64,000 nt of DNA from DATCMU01 sp036563245 (GCA_036563245.1 DATCMU010000031.1:9184-73183); one strand, 5' to 3'; positions 42,337 to 51,652 are shown, counted from the stretch's first letter. The notes: generated by a model from the sequence alone, not told the origin. Numbers and translations: made by a program.

Positions 42337-43584
42337 ATGCGGTCGACGGTGTTTTCCGGCGTCAATCTGAAGGGATTCCGGTTGATCGCCGACCTGCTTA
42401 CAATCGCCTTCGACCGGCTACGGACATCCTTCACCGTCGCGCTGGCACGATCCAGGCCTGCCAGCACCGACATCATTGCCGGCCTGCCCATCGGCATCGC
42501 CTGCTGGGACGCCGGTGCCCGGCTGCTGAATGCCAATGCCCAGTTCCTCGCCGACACAAGCCTCGATGCACGGGCCACAAGGCCAGGCACGACCTATTCG
42601 GAACTCATGCGCCGCCTGTCGCTCTGTCACAACCTGCACGTCCTGGCGGACGATACCTCGGGCCGTCAATTCGAGGTAGAGACCTGCGGCGGGCGCTGGC
42701 TGCTGCTCGACGAGAGGCCGACCGAGGACGGCGGCTTCGTCACGCTCGCCACGGACATAACGGCGCGCAAACGGGCGGAACTGGACCTGAAGGCAGTCCG
42801 TGCCGAGCAACGGCTACTCGCGCGCCGATATCACGAGGAGAAAATTCGCGCAGAGGCGGCCAGCCGGGCCAAGACCTCGTTCCTCGCCCATCTCAGCCAT
42901 GATATCCGCACCCCGCTCAACCACATCATCGGGTTTGCCGACCTGATCCGGCACCAGACCTATGGGCCGCTGGGGGACAGCCGCTATCTCGGCTATATCA
43001 ACGACATCAAGGGATCAGGCGAAAAGCTGCTCGCCTCGTTCGCCGAAATCCTGGAGCTGGCGCAACTCGAGGGCGGCGACAAGCTCCTGTCATGCGAGGA
43101 AGTCCCGGTTGACGACCTGATCGGCTCAGTGTTCGCGCGCTTTTCGGGGCAGGCCAAGCGTGCCGGGGTGACCTTGAGCGCCAGCCGGGGAACGGATGCG
43201 TTGGTGATTGCGGATCGGGCCTCGCTGCAGCGCATGCTCGGTAACCTGGTGGAGAATGCCGTCCGCTTCACGCCCTCCGGCGGCAAGGTGACCCTTGGCG
43301 CCTGGGAGGCGGGCGACGGTGTGGTTCTCGAGGTTTCGGACACGGGTATCGGCATTGCCCCGGAGCGGCTGGAAACCCTTTCCCACCCGTTCGTGCTTGG
43401 CGACGCCATGTTCACCCGCGAGCATGGCGGCGCCGGGCTGGGCATCGCCATCGCACGAGCCATCGCGGAACTCAGCGGCGGCCGCCTGGCCATCGACAGC
43501 AGCCCGGCCTACGGCACGACGGTTGCAGTATCGTTGCCTGCCATCACAGGTTCGACCGTGGCATCCCGGCCCGTCGCCGCCTGA
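42337..43584 (+). CDS. cytoplasmic PAS histidine kinase with PleC/DivJ-like core
   Basis: A 415-residue kinase without clear membrane segments. A PAS domain (about 45-150, IAGLPIGIACWDAGARLLNANAQF) and a coiled coil lead to HisKA, with the phosphorylated His in FLAHLSHDIRTPLNHIIGFADLI. The continuation SRYLGYINDIKGSGEKLL is the PleC/DivJ-type pattern, but DILDxSRIEAG has become EILELAQLEGG. The ATPase domain has NLVENAVRFTPSGG, DTGIGI and GGAGLGIAIA. The ATG at 42337 follows GGAGGGG. It lies after pepN and is convergent with glnE (4 bp). No partner regulator is adjacent. Confidence 0.9.
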   Translation: MRSTVFSGVNLKGFRLIADLLTIAFDRLRTSFTVALARSRPASTDIIAGLPIGIACWDAGARLLNANAQFLADTSLDARATRPGTTYSELMRRLSLCHNLHVLADDTSGRQFEVETCGGRWLLLDERPTEDGGFVTLATDITARKRAELDLKAVRAEQRLLARRYHEEKIRAEAASRAKTSFLAHLSHDIRTPLNHIIGFADLIRHQTYGPLGDSRYLGYINDIKGSGEKLLASFAEILELAQLEGGDKLLSCEEVPVDDLIGSVFARFSGQAKRAGVTLSASRGTDALVIADRASLQRMLGNLVENAVRFTPSGGKVTLGAWEAGDGVVLEVSDTGIGIAPERLETLSHPFVLGDAMFTREHGGAGLGIAIARAIAELSGGRLAIDSSPAYGTTVAVSLPAITGSTVASRPVAA

Positions 43585-43588
43585 CCTT

Positions 43589-46480
43589 TCAACCGACGCG
43601 CAGCTTCTCGAACCACGCCTTCGATGCGGTGGAAACTTCTTCAGTCATCGCCTGAATGTCTGCCTCCAGTCGGCTGAAATCGGGATAGTTTGTCAAACGC
43701 GCCAGCAATTCGCGGAATGCGGGCGTCCATCCCTCATCCTTGAAGGGATCGAGAAGGCACGCGCTCATGATCTGCAGGATCGAGGAATAGACCGCATGGA
43801 TGGCGGCCATGCGCTCGCCCTCCGGCAGCAAGCCGATCTGGCCAAGCCGCGACAGCACTTCCCTTGGCGGAGCCTGGGGGGCCGCAATGGCCTCCGCTTC
43901 CAGCAATTGCGCGGCCTGGGCCATGAATTCCAGATCGACCAGCCCGCCCGCGGCCAATTTGAGGTCGAAGGGGTGCCTGGGCTTGCGCTCGCGCGCCATC
44001 AACGCGCGCATGTTCAAGACGTCGGTGACGGTCTTCTCCCGGTCCCGGGGCATCCGCACAACCTCGGAAACGACCGCCTCGACCCGCGCCGCCATTTCGC
44101 CATCCGCATAGATCGGGCGGGCACGGGTGAGAGCCAGATGCTCCCAGGTCCACGCGTCCTTGTGCTGGTAGGCCGAAAAGCTGGCAAGGCTTGTGGCCAG
44201 AGGGCCCGCATTGCCGGATGGGCGGAGCCGCATGTCGGTCTGGTAGAGCACGCCCTGCGCGGTGGGCGACGACAGGGCCGCGACCAGGCGCTGGGTGAGG
44301 CGGGTAAAGTAATGCGAGGTGGCCAAAGGTCGCTCGCCGTTCGACTCCTCGACACCCGCCGGCGCCTCGAACAGCATGATGAAATCGAGATCCGAGGTCA
44401 CGGTCATTTCCCGGCTCGCCATCTTCCCGAAGGCGAGCAGCGCCACTTCTGCGCCCGGCACTTCCCCGTGCCGCCTTGCCATCTCCTCGCGCACAGACGC
44501 GAACAGTCGCCCCAACAGCGTCTCGGCCACCGCAGAAAAGGCCCGCCCTGCGGCATCGGCGCCAATCGTTCCGGAGATGAGACCGGCGGCGACCAGGAAC
44601 ATCTGCTCCTGGCCAATGATGCGGGCGCGATCCATCAGGTCCTCGTAGCCGCGAGCATCGGCGAGAAAAGCGTCGAGCTTCTCGACCAGCACGGCAGGCT
44701 GCGCCACATCGTCGGCAAAGGCGGGATCGATCAGGCCATCCATCACATGGGCGCGATGGATCACCAGTTCCGACATGCGCGGCGCGGACGCCATGAACGC
44801 CACCAGCATGTGCAGCAGGACATCATGATTGCGCAGCAGGGCAAAGAGTTGCACGCCGGCCGGCAGGCGCGAAAGGAAATGATCGAAGCGCGCCAGGGCG
44901 CCGTCCGCATTGCCGGTGGCCGCTATTGCCTCGAGCAATGCGGGCAACAACTCGGTCAGGTGGGCGCGGGAAACGGCGGCGCGGGTCGCCGCGTAGCCGC
45001 CATAGTGCCACTTGCGAACCGTCGCAGATGCCTTTTCGGGTTCGGCAAATCCCAGATTGGCCAGGGTTTCGATGGTTCCCGGGTCGTCGTCGCTACCCGT
45101 GAACACCAGATTGCCGGTGGTGGTGGCCAGCGTCGCCCCTTCGGTGAACAGTTCCGAATAGTATGAAACCACCGTGGCGAGTGCATCGCGGTAGCGTCGG
45201 CCGAATGTCTCGACATCGGGTTCGCCCATGAGGCAGGCGATGCCCTGAACCCCCTCGTCATCTTCAGGCATTACATGGGTCTGCTCGTCGCGCAGCATTT
45301 GCAGCCGGTTCTCGATTGCCCGCAGGAACCAGTACTCGCGGACCAGGGTCGATGAGGTGCGCGGCGTGATCCACCCGGCCGCGGCCAGGGCCTCAAGCGC
45401 CGATGTCGTCGGCCGGACTCGCAATCCCGGATCTCGGCCGCCGGCAATCAGCTGCTGGGTCTGGGTGAAGAACTCGATCTCGCGGATGCCCCCACGGCCC
45501 AGCTTGACGTTGTGCCCCGCCACGCGCTCATCGCCGACATTGCGGTGAATGTTGATCTGTCGCTTCATCGCCTGGATGTCGGCGATAGTTGCGAAGTCGA
45601 GGTGCTTGCGCCAAACGAAAGGCGCCATTTCCTTGAGAAACGCCTCGCCGACGCCGCGATCGCCGGCGCAGGGCCGCGCCTTGATCCACGCAGCGCGTTC
45701 CCAGTTCTGTCCACGCGCTTCGTAATAGGTCATGGCGGCATCGAACGACAGCGCCACCGGGGTCGAGCCTGGATCGGGTCGCAACCTCAGATCCGTGCGA
45801 AAGACATAGCCGTCCGCGGTCCGGTCCTGCATCAGCGAGACCAGATGGCGCACCATGCGGCTATAGAGCTTGTTGGCCTCAAGGGGGTCGGCCAGAATTC
45901 CCTTGTCGGGATCGTAGAAGGCGACGACGTCGATGTCCGACGAATAGTTGAGTTCTCGGCCGCCATGCTTGCCGAGCGCGAAGATCACCAGTCCGCAATT
46001 GGCGGCCAAAGCCTCGTCGGGCGACATCAGAATGCTGCCCTTCCCGGCCGCTTCGCGCGCGAGATAGTCGAGCCCCGCTTCCAGCGCGGCGTCAGCCAGA
46101 TCGCTGAGCGCCTCGCATGCCCTGCGGGTCGTCCAGACCTGGCCGACCTCCGCCACGCCGGCCAACAGGGCGACGCGCGCCTTCGCCCGGCGAAGCACGA
46201 CCTCGAGCTCTTCCTCGGAGGCTGCCGATCGACCTGCGTCATTCACTGCGGCGAGTTCCTGCGCAAGCGCCGCGTCGGCGTCGCCGCCGAGCGCACCGGC
46301 GAACCAATCGGCCTCGCGCCCGGCCAGTTCGGCGAGGTACGGCGCTCTTGCGAAAAGGGGCCCCAGGAGCGGACTCGCCCTGTCGACCGCTTGGTTCCCA
46401 TCGAGCGTGGCCCGCCACTCCTCGAAGGCACGATCGGACTGCCCCCCGGGCAAGGGCTTGAGTTCGTCGGCAAGGCTCAT
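43589..46480 (-). CDS. glnE: bifunctional glutamine synthetase adenylyltransferase/deadenylylase
   Basis: Controls glutamine synthetase by adding or removing AMP according to nitrogen status, with GlnB (PII). The 963-residue protein has the two nucleotidyltransferase domains expected: N-terminal removal domain with LNYSSDIDVVAFYDPD, and C-terminal addition domain with MTVTSDLDFIMLFE, each with the metal-binding Asp pair. MRLRPSGNAGPLATSLASF and LVDLEFMAQAAQLL are also typical. It is the last gene of a run degP-regulator-kinase-glnE on the minus strand, 21 bp after the kinase gene, an order also known from rhizobia. Confidence 0.97.
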   Translation of the reverse strand: MSLADELKPLPGGQSDRAFEEWRATLDGNQAVDRASPLLGPLFARAPYLAELAGREADWFAGALGGDADAALAQELAAVNDAGRSAASEEELEVVLRRAKARVALLAGVAEVGQVWTTRRACEALSDLADAALEAGLDYLAREAAGKGSILMSPDEALAANCGLVIFALGKHGGRELNYSSDIDVVAFYDPDKGILADPLEANKLYSRMVRHLVSLMQDRTADGYVFRTDLRLRPDPGSTPVALSFDAAMTYYEARGQNWERAAWIKARPCAGDRGVGEAFLKEMAPFVWRKHLDFATIADIQAMKRQINIHRNVGDERVAGHNVKLGRGGIREIEFFTQTQQLIAGGRDPGLRVRPTTSALEALAAAGWITPRTSSTLVREYWFLRAIENRLQMLRDEQTHVMPEDDEGVQGIACLMGEPDVETFGRRYRDALATVVSYYSELFTEGATLATTTGNLVFTGSDDDPGTIETLANLGFAEPEKASATVRKWHYGGYAATRAAVSRAHLTELLPALLEAIAATGNADGALARFDHFLSRLPAGVQLFALLRNHDVLLHMLVAFMASAPRMSELVIHRAHVMDGLIDPAFADDVAQPAVLVEKLDAFLADARGYEDLMDRARIIGQEQMFLVAAGLISGTIGADAAGRAFSAVAETLLGRLFASVREEMARRHGEVPGAEVALLAFGKMASREMTVTSDLDFIMLFEAPAGVEESNGERPLATSHYFTRLTQRLVAALSSPTAQGVLYQTDMRLRPSGNAGPLATSLASFSAYQHKDAWTWEHLALTRARPIYADGEMAARVEAVVSEVVRMPRDREKTVTDVLNMRALMARERKPRHPFDLKLAAGGLVDLEFMAQAAQLLEAEAIAAPQAPPREVLSRLGQIGLLPEGERMAAIHAVYSSILQIMSACLLDPFKDEGWTPAFRELLARLTNYPDFSRLEADIQAMTEEVSTASKAWFEKLRVG

Positions 46481-46501
46481 GCGAAATTGCCCGCCGGGTG
46501 G

Positions 46502-47905
46502 TCAGATCGACCTGGGCAAATCGATGATGGCGCGAACGCCAGGGTGATTGTCCTCGAGACGGAATGTCCCGCGATGCAGGTGCGCAACCGCGGCAACCAG
46601 CGACAGGCCGAGCCCGGAGCCCGGCTCGGTGCGGCTCTTTTCGAGGCGCACGAACCGCTCCACGACCCGCGCCCGCTCATCTTCGGGAATACCAGGACCA
46701 TTGTCCGCAACCTCGATCAGCACGCGTCCGGTTTCCTCGCGCACCTTGAGGGTAATGCGCCCCGGACCCGACGCACTGCGCTGGGCGTACTTTATGGCGT
46801 TCTCGACAAGGTTCACAAGCGCCTGGCCGATGAGTTCACGAATGGCGCTGATGCGGATCCCCTCGCCCGCATCCGCCTCGATTGCCATGCCCGCGTCCTC
46901 GGCCACCGGCCCATAAAGTTCGGCGACATCGGCCACCGCCGCGCTGAGGTCGAGATCGGAGAAGGCGCCGGACGGTGCCCCCGCCTCCGCGCGCGCGATC
47001 ATGAGCAATGCGTTGAACGTGCGGATCAACTGGTCGCTCTCGGCAATCGTTGCTTCAAGGGCCGTGCGCTGGCTCTCATGGGCCGATTCGTCGCGCAGCG
47101 CCGCCTCGGCCTTGTTACGCATGCGCGTCAGCGGGGTCTTGAGATCATGGGCAACGTTGTCGGTGACTTCCTTGAGCCCCTTCATGAGTTGCTCGATTCG
47201 GTCGAGCATGGCGTTCAGGCTCGTCGCCAGGCGGTCGAATTCGTCGTCGCGCGGCGTCACCGGCACCCGTTCGGAGAGATTGCCGGACATGATCTTGGTG
47301 GAAGTCGCGGTGATGGTGTCAATACGGCGCAGCACCCGCATGGCCGTGAGCCCACCGGCGATCGCGGACAGGACGATGATGCCCCCAACCCCAAACAGGA
47401 ACCCGCCGAAGATGATTGCGGAATAGCCGCGTCGCTCGATGATGTCGCGGCCAACGACCAACCGAAGTCCGTTGTTCAGAAACGTGGTCTGAACAAGGGC
47501 AAATCCCTCGGTGTTCTCCTCGCTGCCATTGCTGTCGAGTGCGCCGGGACGCGTGTAGGAGAAGCTTGAATACCCGGATTGCTGCAGGGCATGCGCCGGC
47601 ATGTCCGAAACATTTCCGGCCAGCATCTGGCCAAGCTGGTCGCCCAGGTAGTAGATGCCTGGGCCGGGCCGGGCCGACAGGCGCTGGACGCTGTAGATCA
47701 GCGCGCGAATGCCCTGCTGGTCGTTCACGCGCATCAGGATCGCGGTTTCGCGCTGGATCGAGGCGGTCTGCTGGCGCTGGATAGCGAGCGAGGACTGCCA
47801 GGCCATGTAGGCCAGCAGCGCGATCGAGAACACGACGAAGATCAGGATGAACAGCGCTGTCAGGCGCACGGTCGATGTGCGCCAGATGCGTCCGATGCTA
47901 GTCAC
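46502..47905 (-). CDS. HAMP-domain sensor histidine kinase paired with the adjacent regulator
   Basis: A 467-residue membrane kinase. Transmembrane segments are near 15-35 and 165-188, enclosing a periplasmic sensor of about 130 residues. HAMP follows (LRRIDTITATSTKIMSGNL), then HisKA with the His in NVAHDLKTPLTRMRNKAE, and the ATPase domain with NLVENAIKYA, DNGPGIPE and GSGLGLSLV. The start is GTG at 47905, overlapping the response regulator stop by 8 bases, so the two are co-translated. DegP just upstream suggests the pair watches envelope state, but this is inference from position. Confidence 0.92.
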   Translation of the reverse strand: MTSIGRIWRTSTVRLTALFILIFVVFSIALLAYMAWQSSLAIQRQQTASIQRETAILMRVNDQQGIRALIYSVQRLSARPGPGIYYLGDQLGQMLAGNVSDMPAHALQQSGYSSFSYTRPGALDSNGSEENTEGFALVQTTFLNNGLRLVVGRDIIERRGYSAIIFGGFLFGVGGIIVLSAIAGGLTAMRVLRRIDTITATSTKIMSGNLSERVPVTPRDDEFDRLATSLNAMLDRIEQLMKGLKEVTDNVAHDLKTPLTRMRNKAEAALRDESAHESQRTALEATIAESDQLIRTFNALLMIARAEAGAPSGAFSDLDLSAAVADVAELYGPVAEDAGMAIEADAGEGIRISAIRELIGQALVNLVENAIKYAQRSASGPGRITLKVREETGRVLIEVADNGPGIPEDERARVVERFVRLEKSRTEPGSGLGLSLVAAVAHLHRGTFRLEDNHPGVRAIIDLPRSI

Positions 47906-48569
47906 GGATCATGTACCCCGCCCCCCTGATGGTGTGCAGAAGGGGGGTTGCATGGCCCTTGTCGATCTTGGAGCGCAGGCGCGACATGTGGACATCGATC
48001 ACGTTTGTCTGCGGATCGAAGTGATAGTCCCATACATTCTCGAGCAGCATCGTGCGGGTCACGACCTGCCCGGCGTGCTTCATGAGATATTCGAGCAGGC
48101 GGAATTCCCTGGGCTGCAGCAGGATCGCTTCGCCGGCGCGCTCCACCTTGCGCGACAGCCTGTCCAGATTGAGGTCGCCAACCTGATAACTGGTCGCGGC
48201 CTCGCCCGGGCTCGAGCGGCGCGCCAGCACCTCGATGCGTGCCAGCAACTCGGTGAATGCATATGGCTTTGCCAGGTAATCGTCACCGCCGGCGCGCAGG
48301 CCCGTCACGCGGTCGTCGACTTCGCCAAGCGCTGAAAGGATCAGGACCGGGGTGCGGTTGTCTTCGGCCCGAAGGGATTCAACGATCGACAGTCCGTCTC
48401 GACGCGGCAACATGCGATCGACGATAAGGACGTCGTATTCCATGCCCGAAGCCATGGCGAAACCGGTTTCCCCATCCGAGGCATGATGGGTGACGTGCCC
48501 GGCCTCGTCGAGCGCCTGGATCAGGTAGCTTGCCGCCTCACGGTCGTCTTCGATCAAAAGGATCTTCAT
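47898..48569 (-). CDS. OmpR/PhoB-family response regulator
   Basis: A 223-residue regulator: receiver domain (1-115) with acidic pocket E7/D8/D9, phospho-acceptor D51 (LIVDRMLPRRDG) and the conserved KP of YLAKPYAFTELLARI; then the winged-helix DNA-binding domain (about 130-220) with REFRLLEYLMKHAGQVV, NVIDVHMSRLRSKID and IRGAGYMI. It is encoded between degP and its kinase. A strong hairpin lies between degP and this gene, so the pair may also have its own promoter or be expressed below degP. Confidence 0.94.
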   Translation of the reverse strand: MKILLIEDDREAASYLIQALDEAGHVTHHASDGETGFAMASGMEYDVLIVDRMLPRRDGLSIVESLRAEDNRTPVLILSALGEVDDRVTGLRAGGDDYLAKPYAFTELLARIEVLARRSSPGEAATSYQVGDLNLDRLSRKVERAGEAILLQPREFRLLEYLMKHAGQVVTRTMLLENVWDYHFDPQTNVIDVHMSRLRSKIDKGHATPLLHTIRGAGYMIRD

Positions 48570-48610
48570 GGCGGGTCTACTTTGCAGTCCCTTTGCCGGA
48601 ATGCAACGGG

Positions 48611-48645
48611 ATCGTCTCCGGGAGCCCTGAGGTCCCGGAGACGAT
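48611..48645 (-). terminator. 13-bp perfect hairpin between degP and the two-component genes
   Basis: ATCGTCTCCGGGA pairs fully with TCCCGGAGACGAT around a 9-base loop, 9 bases past the degP stop. No T tract follows on the minus strand. It may partly terminate transcription or stabilise the degP message, setting different levels for degP and the regulator genes. Confidence 0.55.
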
Positions 48646-48653
48646 GTGCAGAT

Positions 48654-50165
48654 CTACTGCTTCGACGTGTCGGTCAATGGCAGGCCGATGAAACGGATCT
48701 GGCCGTTTCGGCTGGCCTTGATCAGGATGGTCGAGCGGCCGCTGTCGCGTACGCCGGATATCGCGTTCTCGAAGTCCTGCGGCGAAGCGACGGCCTTGTT
48801 GTCGGCTTCAAGGATCACGTCGCCGACGGCAAAACCCTTCGAAGCCGCCGTGGAGTTGGGATCGATATCCTGGATCAGGAGTCCGGCCCCATCGCTGTTG
48901 GGCACCAGCGTCAGCCCGACGCTGGAGACCACCGGCTGGTCCGGCTGGGTGGGCTGGGTCTGGTCGTTCTGGGCGACCTGCTGGTCCTTGAGGGTATCGA
49001 GCGTGACCTTGATATCCTGCTTCTTGCCGTCGCGCAGGATCGAGATGTCGACGGTCGAACCCGGCGCATAGTTGGCGATGGTGCGAGCGAGATCACGCGC
49101 GTTGGCGATATCCTTGCCATCGACGCCCACGATCACGTCGCCGGACTTCACGCCCGCCTTGCCCGCAGGAGCACCGTCGGTGAGATTGGTGACCAGCGCG
49201 CCCTTGGTATTGGGCAGACTCATGCTGTCGGCGATATCCTTGGTGACATCCTGGATGCCGACGCCAAGGAAGCCGCGGGTCACAGAGCCATGGGTCTTGA
49301 GCTGCTCGACCACCTGCTTGACCGTGGCGGCGGGAATGGCGAATGCAATGCCGACATTGCCGCCATTGGGCGAGAAGATCGCGGTATTGACGCCCACCAC
49401 TTCACCGGAAAGGTTGAAGTCGGGGCCGCCGGAATTGCCGCGATTGACCGCTGCATCGATCTGGATGAAATCGTCATAGGTGCTGGAATTCAGGTCGCGG
49501 CCACGGGCCGAGACAATGCCCGCGGTGACCGTGCCACCCAGACCGAATGGATTGCCGACCGCAACGACCCAGTCGCCAACCCGCACCTCGTTCTCGGCCA
49601 GCTTGACGAACGGCAGGTTGCTGGCGCCATCGATCTTGAGCAGGGCAAGGTCCGTCCGTGGGTCGGTGCCGATGATCTTGGCGGAGTGTTCCTCGCCATT
49701 GTCATAGACGACCGTGACCTTCTGTGCGTTCTCGACCACATGGTTGTTGGTGACCACATATCCGTCGCCGGAGATTATGAAGCCCGAGCCTGCGGCCACG
49801 AACTTGCGCACGGGTGGCTGCCCGTTCGGTCCGTTGCCGGGCCCCTGGCCCATGTCGGGGCCGAACTGGTCGAAGAAGCGCCGCAGGGGATTGTCAGGCG
49901 GCAGATCGGGAAAATTGAAATAGTATTGCGAGCTGTTCTGGACCTTTTCCTGGCCGTCGACCGTGATCGAAACCACGGCCGGCTTCACCGCGGCCACCAG
50001 ATCGGCAAAGCCCGCCGACGGGGCGACCGAAGGTACCGTTATCTGGGCATTCGCCGATTCGCTGGTCAACATGAACGCCGTGGCGCCGCCGCCGAGCGCC
50101 AGTGCGATCGCAAGCGTCGATGCCACGATCATCTTGCGTGAGCGGCTGAAAATCCTTGAGCGCAT
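48654..50165 (-). CDS. degP: periplasmic Do-family serine protease/chaperone
   Basis: Envelope quality-control protease. The 503-residue protein has a signal peptide or anchor (about 11-40), a trypsin-like domain with triad H142 (TNNHVVENA), D172 (PRTDLALLKI) and S245 (NRGNSGGPDF), and two PDZ domains (about 275-365 and 400-490). A Gln/Pro-rich linker separates the PDZ domains. The usual GGPLxN after the serine reads GGPDFN, a mild change that leaves the triad intact. The ATG at 50165 has AAGGAGAAG upstream. It opens the degP-regulator-kinase-glnE unit. Members may be named degP, degQ or mucD. Confidence 0.95.
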   Translation of the reverse strand: MRSRIFSRSRKMIVASTLAIALALGGGATAFMLTSESANAQITVPSVAPSAGFADLVAAVKPAVVSITVDGQEKVQNSSQYYFNFPDLPPDNPLRRFFDQFGPDMGQGPGNGPNGQPPVRKFVAAGSGFIISGDGYVVTNNHVVENAQKVTVVYDNGEEHSAKIIGTDPRTDLALLKIDGASNLPFVKLAENEVRVGDWVVAVGNPFGLGGTVTAGIVSARGRDLNSSTYDDFIQIDAAVNRGNSGGPDFNLSGEVVGVNTAIFSPNGGNVGIAFAIPAATVKQVVEQLKTHGSVTRGFLGVGIQDVTKDIADSMSLPNTKGALVTNLTDGAPAGKAGVKSGDVIVGVDGKDIANARDLARTIANYAPGSTVDISILRDGKKQDIKVTLDTLKDQQVAQNDQTQPTQPDQPVVSSVGLTLVPNSDGAGLLIQDIDPNSTAASKGFAVGDVILEADNKAVASPQDFENAISGVRDSGRSTILIKASRNGQIRFIGLPLTDTSKQ

Positions 50166-50296
50166 CCTGGTCTTCTCCTTGTCGAATTCTGGCTGCTGGG
50201 CTCTCAACAGGTGGCGCAGTTATGCAGGGTCGCGGATTTCGCCAAGATGAATTGCACATTAAAAATCCGTAACGTGCGTGACGAATTGCGTCTCGA

Positions 50297-50399
50297 CCAT
50301 GTCACCCTCCGATGGAATCAAGACGCTTGTTCCAGGGCTTTGAGTGGTTGCATGTTCGAATCGGAATACCGGCACCCGCTCCACCTGAACATGCTCTAG
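50297..50399. repeat. 103-bp interspersed element, copy B
   Basis: Second copy of the element at 14709-14811, of equal length and the same orientation relative to the adjacent gene end. It has CCATGTCAC at one end, GATGGAATCAA near it, and TGAACATGCTCTAG at the other. Perfect outer arms GCATGTTC (50350-50357) and GAACATGC (50387-50394) can pair. Internal pairing is weaker than in copy A. Its last bases include the TAG stop of the TSUP permease gene. Sequence 50166-50296 shows no gene and would hold the degP promoter. Confidence 0.75.
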
Positions 50400-51163
50400 C
50401 GGAGCATCTGGGCACCCACGCTCCAGAGCAACTGCACGGCCACCAGGGTCAGAACGATCCTGAAGGCATGGCGAAAGCCCTTTTCCGGCAGTCTGTCGAG
50501 CAGGAAGCCGCCGAGCGCGGTGCCGGCAAAACCGCTGGCGATCATGGCGAGCACCAGGGGCAGATAGTCGGAGAATGCGAAACCCAGGAGGGTGAAGGTG
50601 ACGACCTTGAACGTGTTCTGCATCGTCATCAGGAATGCATGGGTGCCAACGATCTGCCGGCGATCGTCGAGGTTTCGCAGGAACGTGACGACAAGCGGGC
50701 CGGAAATGCCCACCACCATGCCCACCGCCGACGTCAACCCGCCGGCAAGCGTGACCGTTAATGGCGTCCGCCCCCTGATCGGCGGCTTCGGCGCCCATAC
50801 GCCATAAAGGATGAACAGCCCGATCGCGGTCTTGAACACGGTGTCGGGCAGAAGCGTCGCCACCCGGCCGCCCAATGCCGCGCCGATTGCGCTGCCCAGC
50901 ACGAACCAGCCCACGAAATGCCACTGGATGAAGGCCCGGCGCAAGATGGCCCGGCCCCCGTTCGACCCGAGTTGCACGAAGCCGTGAACCGGCACGGCAA
51001 CAGCCGCGGGCAGCATCAGGCTCATCACCGCGATCAGCATGGATCCGCCGCCAAGACTGAAGGCCGCTGTGGTGGCGGATGTGAAAAAGCTCAGGCCGAT
51101 GAGAAGAATCGCGCCGGCCGCATCGAGCGTTGGTGGCAGGAGATGGAACGATGACAGGACCAT
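50396..51163 (-). CDS. TSUP family (TauE/SafE) membrane permease
   Basis: A 255-residue membrane protein with about eight hydrophobic segments and the twofold repeat of the family: FTSATTAAFSLGGGSMLIAV and PVHGFVQLGSNGGRAILRR in the first half, GGLTSAVGMVVGISGPLVV and LVLAMIASGFAGTALGGFLLDRLPEKGF in the second. Such proteins export sulfite, sulfoacetate or other organosulfur anions; the substrate here is not known. The stop TAG is formed by the end of repeat copy B. It is 39 bp downstream of the OsmC gene on the same strand. Confidence 0.9.
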   Translation of the reverse strand: MVLSSFHLLPPTLDAAGAILLIGLSFFTSATTAAFSLGGGSMLIAVMSLMLPAAVAVPVHGFVQLGSNGGRAILRRAFIQWHFVGWFVLGSAIGAALGGRVATLLPDTVFKTAIGLFILYGVWAPKPPIRGRTPLTVTLAGGLTSAVGMVVGISGPLVVTFLRNLDDRRQIVGTHAFLMTMQNTFKVVTFTLLGFAFSDYLPLVLAMIASGFAGTALGGFLLDRLPEKGFRHAFRIVLTLVAVQLLWSVGAQMLR

Positions 51164-51202
51164 GCGCGGCGATTAGACCGCTTCGGGGCAACCTGCAAGG
51201 GG

Positions 51203-51652
51203 CTAGCCGACCTGTACCAGTTCCGCCGTGATCCGCGACTCGCGCGACAATATCCTGTGCACATGGCAGTGTAGGGCGACGGTCAGCATTTCCTTTCGCC
51301 GAATTTCGTCGAGATCGCCGTCGATCATGACCTTGCAATCGAACACGTTGACGCGATTGGCACGGTCCGGCGCGCCACCGAGACCGTCCTCGTGCTCAGT
51401 CATGAAATGGGAAACACGCGTTTCGATCACCTTCACCGGCCAACCCTTGCGCTCGGCAAAGATGCGCAACGTGATGGTGGTGCACGAGGCAAGCGCGGCC
51501 GCGAGCAGTTGCATGGGCGACAGCCCCAGATCGTCGCCGCCGTTCTCGACCGGCTCGTCCACCGCAATCGTGTGGCCCGAACCGCTGACGTCAAGGGCAT
51601 ATCGGCCCTTGCCGTTTTCACGCGCAGCAACGTAGGGCCGCTGGTAGCTCAC
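51203..51652 (-). CDS. OsmC family protein
   Basis: A 149-residue OsmC-fold protein, probably a peroxidase or sulfur-handling protein. The two family cysteines are seen in ALASCTTITLRIFAERKG and VALHCHVHRIL. The start is GTG at 51652, overlapping the ccmH stop (GTGA), with a G-rich ribosome site inside ccmH; the longer frame before it lies fully in ccmH and is not real. It is therefore translationally coupled to the ccm operon. It precedes the TSUP gene. The relation to cytochrome c assembly is unclear; peroxide or thiol protection in the cytoplasm is plausible. Confidence 0.88.
   Translation of the reverse strand: MSYQRPYVAARENGKGRYALDVSGSGHTIAVDEPVENGGDDLGLSPMQLLAAALASCTTITLRIFAERKGWPVKVIETRVSHFMTEHEDGLGGAPDRANRVNVFDCKVMIDGDLDEIRRKEMLTVALHCHVHRILSRESRITAELVQVG

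Noticed and set aside
45512..47569. Open frame of 685 codons antisense to glnE and the HAMP kinase
   Set aside because: It spans two well-supported genes on the opposite strand and shows no protein family pattern.
48654..50165. DegP active-site loop GNSGGPDF instead of the common GNSGGPLx
   Set aside because: The His, Asp and Ser triad is intact and the changed residue lies after the serine loop, so I do not treat it as an inactive enzyme.
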